A program made the translations under genes and the position numbers. From the NCBI GenBank assembly GCA_022844165.1, contig JALHMH010000030.1, positions 1 through 57,271 of the forward strand: 57,271 bases of DNA, given 5' to 3'. Numbering within the stretch: the first letter of the stretch is position 1; the number at the start of each line of letters is the position of its first letter. This DNA is from Lysobacterales bacterium. GTDB lineage: Bacteria; Pseudomonadota; Gammaproteobacteria; Xanthomonadales; SZUA-5. The notes under the pieces were generated by a model. It was not told where the DNA came from. It saw only the letters and a program-made list of their open reading frames with translations, and ran no database searches. Below are positions 55,580 through 57,271 of the stretch, one piece after another.

Positions 55580-57271
55580 GTGAGCACGCCATATTTGATC
55601 GACACGCGGCGTTTGACGGGGCGGACGATTCTGCTCGACGCACCGGGTGCGGTGCTGGAAACGCGTCCGCCACCGGCCATTGCGGTTCACCTGGGTGCAC
55701 GCTGGCGCCGCGAGGCGCGCTACATCGGCAGGGCACTGGGTTGGCACGATGTCGAGGTAGCCAGCCGCTGGTTTGAGCCCACCTTGCATCTGGCGCTGTC
55801 GGCGCCGCTCGATCAACTGATGATTGCCACGCATGTGGCGGAATGGGCATGGGAGCTGGCGTTGCACGGCATCACCGAACACATCGCGCCGCGGCGCTCG
55901 CGCATCGTGGCGCGGATGCAGCGCCGCTCCGATGCAGCGGCGATGCCCGCCCTGCGCGCCTTTCACGCAGCGGCGCTGAAGGCGCGTGCGCAACTTCTGA
56001 TCGGCGATGGCGATCTCAGCGTCGGTGAGGGCAAAGACGCCAGCGTCTACGCGTTCGCCGAAGTGCCGGACCCGGCCAGCGTCGATTGGCCGAGCAAACG
56101 CCATCGATTGCCCGTGGCGCTGGTCACCGGCACCAACGGCAAGACCACGACGACACGTTTGCTTGCACGCATGGCCAAGGCGGCTGGATTTGTCGCCGGG
56201 CATTGTTGTACCGACGCGGTCGAGGTCGGCGACGAGGTGCTCGACCGCGACGATTACTCCGGCCCGGGCGGCAGCCGGCGTGTGCTGCGCCATCCCGATT
56301 GCGAATTCGCTGTATTGGAGGTTGCGCGCGGCGGTCTGTTGCGTCGTGGCCTCGCGGTGCGCACAGCGGATGCGGCGATCGTCACCAACATTGGCGACGA
56401 TCATTTGAACGACATGGGAATCCACAGCAAACGCCAACTTGCCGAGGTCAAATTCCTCGTGGCGAAAGCGCTTCGGCCGGGCGGCGTGTTGGTCACCAAT
56501 GCCGACAACGAGTATTGCCGCGAGCAGGCACGGCGCCTGGGCAAACCCACGGCGTGGTTCTCGCTGGCGCCGCCGACGCGCTCGCTGTTTCGTGGTGTCA
56601 ACACCCGCGGTGTGGCTTTTGTCGAAGCTGGTGTGATGACCTACCAGCTTGGCGCACGCACCATCCGCGTGTTACCCACGGACGACTTGGGCATGCCTGG
56701 CGGTGGCGCGGCGCGGCACAACGTCGCCAACGCACTGGCGGCGATGGCCGCCGCCATCCATCTGAAACTGCCACTGAACGCGATCCGCAGCACATTGCGC
56801 GAATTCGGTCGCGACCGCAACGACAACCGTGGTCGCAGCAATCTCTATCGGCTGCGCAGCGGCGCGCAGGTGCTCGCCGATTTTGGCCACAATCCGGAGA
56901 GCCTGTCGGCGGTCTTCGCAACGGCCAGGGCGTTGCCGCATCGGCGCCTGCTGGTGTCGATCGGACAAGCCGGCGATCGCGACGATGACGCCATCGTCGC
57001 GCTCGGGCGCATGGCAGGCGAGGCCAACCCAGATCGATTGTTGATCAAGGATATGGAGAAGTACCTGCGTGGTCGCCAACCGGGTGAGATTCCCGCGCTG
57101 CTTGCGCAGGGAGCGCACGCAGCAGGCTTCCCGGACGACCGCGTCGAATTTGTCGCTGGCGATCTGGCGGCGTGGCACAGCGCCGAAAACTGGCTGCAAG
57201 AAGGCGATTTGGCGGTACTGTTCGTGCACAGCGAAAACGAGGCTGTGTTTGCAGCCATCGAAGCGGCATCG
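55580..57271 (+). CDS. Mur ligase family protein, cyanophycin-synthetase-like (partial)
   Basis: 564 codons are visible and the frame is still open at the window end. The start is GTG with GAGGA about 7 bp upstream. An N-terminal alpha/beta region (1-170) precedes the Mur-type P-loop GTNGKTTTT (184-192). VTNIGDDHLND and VTNADNEYC follow as in the central domain, then HNVANALAAMAAAI and the ligase C-domain start RDRNDNRGRSN. The wording is closest to the Mur half of cyanophycin synthetase, but the ATP-grasp half is missing. Such proteins often sit beside cphA in Lysobacterales, so cphA may lie just beyond the window. The exact substrate is unknown. Confidence 0.85.
   Translation, partial: MSTPYLIDTRRLTGRTILLDAPGAVLETRPPPAIAVHLGARWRREARYIGRALGWHDVEVASRWFEPTLHLALSAPLDQLMIATHVAEWAWELALHGITEHIAPRRSRIVARMQRRSDAAAMPALRAFHAAALKARAQLLIGDGDLSVGEGKDASVYAFAEVPDPASVDWPSKRHRLPVALVTGTNGKTTTTRLLARMAKAAGFVAGHCCTDAVEVGDEVLDRDDYSGPGGSRRVLRHPDCEFAVLEVARGGLLRRGLAVRTADAAIVTNIGDDHLNDMGIHSKRQLAEVKFLVAKALRPGGVLVTNADNEYCREQARRLGKPTAWFSLAPPTRSLFRGVNTRGVAFVEAGVMTYQLGARTIRVLPTDDLGMPGGGAARHNVANALAAMAAAIHLKLPLNAIRSTLREFGRDRNDNRGRSNLYRLRSGAQVLADFGHNPESLSAVFATARALPHRRLLVSIGQAGDRDDDAIVALGRMAGEANPDRLLIKDMEKYLRGRQPGEIPALLAQGAHAAGFPDDRVEFVAGDLAAWHSAENWLQEGDLAVLFVHSENEAVFAAIEAAS

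Noticed and set aside
1..57271. CRISPR array
   Set aside because: No regularly spaced identical short repeats were seen by eye anywhere.

Overview
The window reads as a chromosome segment of a high-GC gammaproteobacterium, most likely in or near the order Lysobacterales (Xanthomonadales). The grounds are the short NAD kinase, a DUF3016 protein, an OleB-type hydrolase, RpoD, the msbA-lpxK pair and a stand-alone cyanophycin-synthetase-type Mur ligase. This placement is inferred from gene content only. I saw no tRNA, rRNA, insertion sequence, integrase or CRISPR array.

Left flank (about 0.25-18 kb): mostly housekeeping and metabolic genes. In order they are a PCuAC copper chaperone, a delta3-delta2 enoyl-CoA isomerase, DUF3016, NAD kinase, a frameshifted small secreted protein, an unknown membrane protein, rpoD, a three-gene overlapping unit (RecF-like ATPase, DUF4276 TOPRIM-like protein, isoaspartyl peptidase), an OleB-like hydrolase, an ADOP/MacB-type permease, an ExeM/NucH nuclease, a cytochrome c5, an orphan TRAP receptor and maleylacetoacetate isomerase.

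Central block (18.35-38 kb): four genes on one strand with gaps of 88, 1 and 27 bp. They encode a 958-residue protein of FN3-like modules with an SLBB-like end, an unrecognised 1170-residue beta-rich protein, a soluble ComEC-type metallo-beta-lactamase-fold protein and a giant 3889-residue protein with LysM-like arrays. None of the large proteins has an evident signal peptide. This is the best candidate for an undescribed system.

Conflict/signalling block (38-51.7 kb): it follows the giant gene after 49 bp on the same strand, with no visible terminator. It holds a TIR-TM-FGE-fold protein and a broken second FGE domain, two SLOG-like proteins with four membrane segments (SLATT-like), a TIR-STAND NTPase of about 1340 residues, a secreted beta-barrel-like protein and an AT-richer TIR-like gene. 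By analogy with known TIR, SLOG/SLATT and STAND conflict systems I infer immunity or self/non-self signalling. Whether the giant proteins belong to the same system is a hypothesis from gene order.

Right flank (51.9-57.3 kb): a Uma2-type nuclease-fold protein, lpxK and msbA (overlapping; lipid A synthesis and export), and, divergent from msbA, a Mur ligase that runs off the window end.
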